In this document: piece by piece, positions 61,353 to 64,000 of the stretch
How positions within the stretch are numbered: position 1 is the first letter of the stretch
Layout of the letters: the number at the start of each line of letters is the position of its first letter
From: Streptacidiphilus jeojiense
Lineage (GTDB): Bacteria > Actinomycetota > Actinomycetes > Streptomycetales > Streptomycetaceae
NCBI RefSeq assembly: GCF_000719095.1
Contig: NZ_JOEH01000007.1
Coordinates: forward strand, 124,001-188,000
Length of the DNA stretch: 64,000 nucleotides
Direction of reading: 5' to 3'
The notes under the pieces: generated by a model
What the model was told of the DNA's origin: nothing
The model's input: only the letters and a program-made list of their open reading frames with translations
Databases searched by the model: none
Position numbers and translations under genes: made by a program

Positions 61353-62267
61353 ATGGATCTGCGGCATCTGAAGTACTTCCTGCCCGTCGCCGAGACGCGC
61401 AACTTCACCCAGGCCGCGGCCGACTGCTACGTCGCGCAGTCCGCGCTCAGCCAGCAGATCGCCCGGCTTGAGAAGGAGGTCGGGGCCGCCCTGTTCAGCC
61501 GTACCAGCCGCTCGGTCCGGCTGACGGCCGCCGGCGAACTGCTGGAACCGCTGGCCCGGCGCATCCTCGCCGACGTGGACAACGCGCAGGCCGCCCTGGA
61601 CGCGCTCGCGGGCCTGCGCCGCGGCCGGCTGCGCCTGGGCCTGGTGCAGACGCTCGCCTGCTCGGTCGACATGGTCGAGGTGATGGCCGACTACCACGCC
61701 CGGCACCCCGCCATCGACTTCCACGTGCTGAACGCGCCCAGTTCCGAGATGGCCGCCGCGGTCCTGTCCGGCGGCCTCGACGTGGCCGTGGTCGGACTCG
61801 GTCCCGGCGACATACCGGAGGGCCTGGACCACCGGTCGCTGGGCAGCGACCCCCTGGTGGTGATCGTGCCGCAGGACCACGCCCTGGCCGACCGCGACCT
61901 GATCGAGCCCTCCGACCTCCCGACGGACGACCAGCTGATCCAGTTCTCCCAGGGCAGCGGACTGCGCCGCCAGGTCGAGGCGGCCTTCGCCCGGGAGCGA
62001 CTGACGCCGCAGCGGCACTTCGAGGTCGGCCAGGTCCACGACATGATCCGGCTGGCCGCGCGGGGTGTCGGCATCACCGTCGTCCCGCACTCCTCCGTGC
62101 GCGGCCACGGGTCCCTCCTCCCGGACGGCACCCTGCCGATCGGTGCCCGCATCCTGCGCCTGGCGGACCCGGCAGCGGTGCACCACGTCTCGGTGGTCTA
62201 CGACAGCAAGCGGCTGGCGCCCGCCGCCGCGGCCTTCCTCGACGTCGTCGAACGGCATACCGTATGA
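61353..62267 (+). CDS. LysR-family transcriptional regulator (2)
   Basis: A protein of 304 residues from ATG 61353. The winged helix is MDLRHLKYFLPVAETRNFTQ followed by CYVAQSALSQQIARLEKEVG. The effector domain covers about 90-300 (LRRGRLRLGLVQTL, GLDVAVVGLGP, RGVGITVVPHSS). It is read in the same direction as the DUF1275 and aquaporin-type genes, which begin 106 bases later. A shared box before both this gene and DUF1275 suggests that it controls them as well as itself. The effector is unknown. Confidence 0.9.
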   Translation: MDLRHLKYFLPVAETRNFTQAAADCYVAQSALSQQIARLEKEVGAALFSRTSRSVRLTAAGELLEPLARRILADVDNAQAALDALAGLRRGRLRLGLVQTLACSVDMVEVMADYHARHPAIDFHVLNAPSSEMAAAVLSGGLDVAVVGLGPGDIPEGLDHRSLGSDPLVVIVPQDHALADRDLIEPSDLPTDDQLIQFSQGSGLRRQVEAAFARERLTPQRHFEVGQVHDMIRLAARGVGITVVPHSSVRGHGSLLPDGTLPIGARILRLADPAAVHHVSVVYDSKRLAPAAAAFLDVVERHTV

Positions 62268-62301
62268 CGATCGATCGCTGAAACAGCTCGCTGAGTCCGC
62301 A

Positions 62302-62314
62302 TCCATATGTTGGA
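62302..62314. promoter_or_regulatory. LysR box candidate before the DUF1275 gene
   Basis: TCCATATGTTGGA fits T-N11-A and is symmetric in its arms (TCCA with TGGA). It lies 59 bases before the DUF1275 start, where LysR proteins usually bind to activate. Confidence 0.5.
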
Positions 62315-62373
62315 CAGAACGTACGAGTCGCTCCAACCTGGAGGTGATCACCCAGGAGAACAGGAGCGCCGCC

Positions 62374-63108
62374 ATGCTTGTCGTACTGCGGGACGCGTGG
62401 ACCACCGTGGTCCCCGACCGGGAGGACCGGCACGGCCCGCTCCCGCCGGTGATGCTCGCGCTGACGGTGGTCACCGGCCTCGTCGACGCCTTCAGCTACC
62501 TCGTCCTGGGGCATGTCTTCGTCGCCAACATGACCGGCAACGTCGTCTTCTCCGGCTTCGCCATCGCCGGCGCCGCCGGCTTCTCCCTGGCCGCCTCGCT
62601 CGCGGCGCTCGCGGCCTTCGCCGTCGGCGCGCTGCTCGGCGGCCGGATCGCGCACCGGACGCGGGCCCACCGCGGGCAGCTGCTGCACATGGCGCTGATC
62701 CTGGAGAGCGTCCTCGTGCTGGCCGCCTACGCCGTCGCCCAGAGCACCGGCAGCCCGTACGACGGGGATGCCCGCTATGCGCTGATCGCCCTGCTCGGAC
62801 TGGGCATGGGCGTCCAGAACGCGGCCTCCCGCGCGCTCGCGGTCCCTGACCTCACCACGACCGTCCTGACCCTCACCATCACCGGCATCGCCTCCGACAG
62901 CCGAGCCGCCGGCGGCAAGGGCGGCAAGGTCGGCCGCCGCACCCTGTCCGCACTGGCGATGTTCATCGGCGGCCTGGTCGGCGCCGTCGCCGTCCTGCAC
63001 GGCAACCCGGCCCTGCCGTTGCTGCTCGCCTCCCTGCTGCTCCTGGGCGCGACCGCCGCCACACACGTCCTGGCCCGCTCCGACGCCCCCTGGACCGACC
63101 CGCTGTGA
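62374..63108 (+). CDS. DUF1275 (YoaK-family) membrane protein
   Basis: A protein of 244 residues from ATG 62374 with GGAG 7 bases upstream. Six to seven helices. The family marks are TGLVDAFSYLVLGHVFVANM, TGNVVF, GMGVQNAASRALAVPDLTTT and VLTLTITG. DUF1275/YoaK proteins are membrane proteins of unknown transport role. The stop overlaps the GTG start of the aquaporin-type gene by 4 bases (GTGA), so the two are coupled. A LysR box upstream points to control by LysR 2. Confidence 0.87.
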   Translation: MLVVLRDAWTTVVPDREDRHGPLPPVMLALTVVTGLVDAFSYLVLGHVFVANMTGNVVFSGFAIAGAAGFSLAASLAALAAFAVGALLGGRIAHRTRAHRGQLLHMALILESVLVLAAYAVAQSTGSPYDGDARYALIALLGLGMGVQNAASRALAVPDLTTTVLTLTITGIASDSRAAGGKGGKVGRRTLSALAMFIGGLVGAVAVLHGNPALPLLLASLLLLGATAATHVLARSDAPWTDPL

Positions 63109-63902
63109 GCACGCACCGCCGGGCGGCAGCCCTGGAACTCGTCATGACCGCGATCATGCTCTTCATCGCGGTCACCGCGACCCGATGGCTGATGGGCACC
63201 ATCGACAGCGGCTCCGGCGGCTGGTGGAACACCCCGCAGCGAAGGCTGCTCGCGGTCGCGCCGATCGCCGGCTACACCGTCACCGCCTTCATGCTCTCGC
63301 CGTGGGGCAGAGCGACCGGCGGCCACCTCAACCCCGCCATCAGCCTCGCGATGTGGCGCTACGGCAGGACCCCGGGGCGCGACGTCCTCCCGTTCATCAC
63401 CGCGCAGTTGCTCGGCTCCGTCCTCGGCACCGCGGCCGCCCGGCTGGCCTGGGGGCCGGCGATCGCCGGCCGGGCCACGGACTACGCCGCGGTGGCGCCC
63501 GCTCCCGGGTGGTCCTGGGCGGCTATCGCCGCGGTGGAGGCCGGCACCATGTTCGTCATCGTCGCCGTCGCGGGCATCGGCATCTCCAGCCGTCGCTTCG
63601 GCCGCTACACCCCTTGGGCCGTGGGCGCCCTGATCACCTCTCAGATCATCGCCTTCGGCACCCGCTCCGGCGGCGTCGCCAACCCGGCCCGTGAGTTCGG
63701 CCCCGCCCTCCTGTCCGGCCACACCGCCCTGCTCCCGGTCTACCTCCTCGCCCCTGCGATCGGATCCCTGGCCGCCGCCACAGCAGTCCGACGAGCCCAG
63801 CGCCGCCCGAGAGCAGACCTTCCGAGCCCGACCGCCACCCCGCCACGAACGGCGGCCGTCGGCGCAGGACGGCCGTCGACGTCCCCTTCCTCGGCGTCCT
63901 GA
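63105..63902 (+). CDS. MIP/aquaporin-family channel
   Basis: A protein of 265 residues starting in a GTGA overlap. Six helices and two half-helices with the NPA boxes GGHLNPAIS near residue 75 and SGGVANPAREFGPA near 192, the pore signature of aquaporins and aquaglyceroporins. The bulky or small pore residues cannot be judged without alignment, so water versus glycerol or another small solute is open. The C-terminal ~35 residues are Arg/Pro/Ser-rich and cytoplasmic. It is the last gene in a LysR-DUF1275-MIP run. The remaining 98 bases of the window show no gene. Confidence 0.87.
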   Translation: MSTHRRAAALELVMTAIMLFIAVTATRWLMGTIDSGSGGWWNTPQRRLLAVAPIAGYTVTAFMLSPWGRATGGHLNPAISLAMWRYGRTPGRDVLPFITAQLLGSVLGTAAARLAWGPAIAGRATDYAAVAPAPGWSWAAIAAVEAGTMFVIVAVAGIGISSRRFGRYTPWAVGALITSQIIAFGTRSGGVANPAREFGPALLSGHTALLPVYLLAPAIGSLAAATAVRRAQRRPRADLPSPTATPPRTAAVGAGRPSTSPSSAS

Positions 63903-64000
63903 CCTGGGGCCTCAACACCGCCGAGACGTTCGCTGGAATATGCCTGCAACCACGGCTGCCTGGAATGTCATGACCACGATCTAATGGCTCCAATGACATG

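Noticed and set aside
63903..64000. Possible start of another gene at the right edge
   Set aside because: No ribosome site and no frame with coding bias in the last 98 bases; nothing can be supported.

Overview
The window is very GC-rich DNA with strong third-position GC bias, GTG and TTG starts, tightly packed genes and many secreted or transcription-factor genes. This is typical of a filamentous actinomycete. The DUF6299, SCO4226-type, GAF-ANTAR, ROK and LacI families fit Streptomycetaceae (Streptomyces, Kitasatospora or Streptacidiphilus). The genus is inferred, not shown. No rRNA, tRNA, CRISPR array, prophage or insertion sequence was recognised.

Layout. Positions 1-2000 carry a truncated AraC-type regulator, then a MarR regulator divergent from a hemerythrin-like protein. 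From 1.7 to 8.5 kb there is a large FUSC-type membrane protein, four GAF-ANTAR proteins side by side, an unrecognised 188-residue protein and a STAS-domain antagonist. Positions 8.5-17 kb hold a 14-helix drug-type MFS exporter, two secreted HNH-type nucleases, a DUF6299 protein, a secreted GH27 glycosidase with a ricin-type lectin domain, a DUF899 protein and an APH-type kinase. Positions 17-22 kb hold a broken LuxR fragment, a PAS-GAF-GAF-PP2C phosphatase, a GT87-like membrane protein and a second MFS transporter.

From 22.3 to 37.2 kb is the first carbohydrate block: a secreted GH54 arabinofuranosidase with two ricin domains, a Tat-exported glutaminase-A-like protein, a four-gene ABC importer of the YtfQ-YtfR-YtfT-YjfF type (one ATPase, two permeases), and two convergent LacI regulators sharing the same recognition-helix sequence. 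AACGTT-centred dyads lie upstream of GH54 and between the divergent glutaminase-like and importer genes, so these are probably one sugar regulon. An ECF sigma factor with a single-pass membrane partner follows, ending in a 22-bp perfect hairpin.

From 37.3 to 43.2 kb are general genes: an ATP-dependent DNA ligase, an ankyrin protein with an apparent frameshift, a serine hydrolase, a PIN-domain protein with an unusual start, a DUF4287 protein and an NADPH:quinone-type reductase. From 43.2 to 51.7 kb is a second carbohydrate block read leftwards: binding protein, two permeases, a cytosolic GH42-like enzyme and a secreted ricin-domain protein, with a divergent ROK repressor. This importer has no ATPase of its own, as is usual when a shared MsiK-type ATPase serves.

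From 51.7 to 64 kb are a DUF4242 nickel-binding-type protein, an XRE regulator divergent from a methionine aminopeptidase, a TetR regulator with an SGNH hydrolase, a LacI regulator divergent from a secreted GH30 enzyme with a discoidin-type domain, a lipoprotein, two LysR regulators, NAD kinase, a DUF1275 membrane protein and an aquaporin-family channel.

Together, the secreted GH27, GH54 and GH30 enzymes, the two importers and the LacI/ROK regulators suggest growth on branched plant or fungal polysaccharide carrying arabinose and galactose. That substrate is an inference from enzyme families only.
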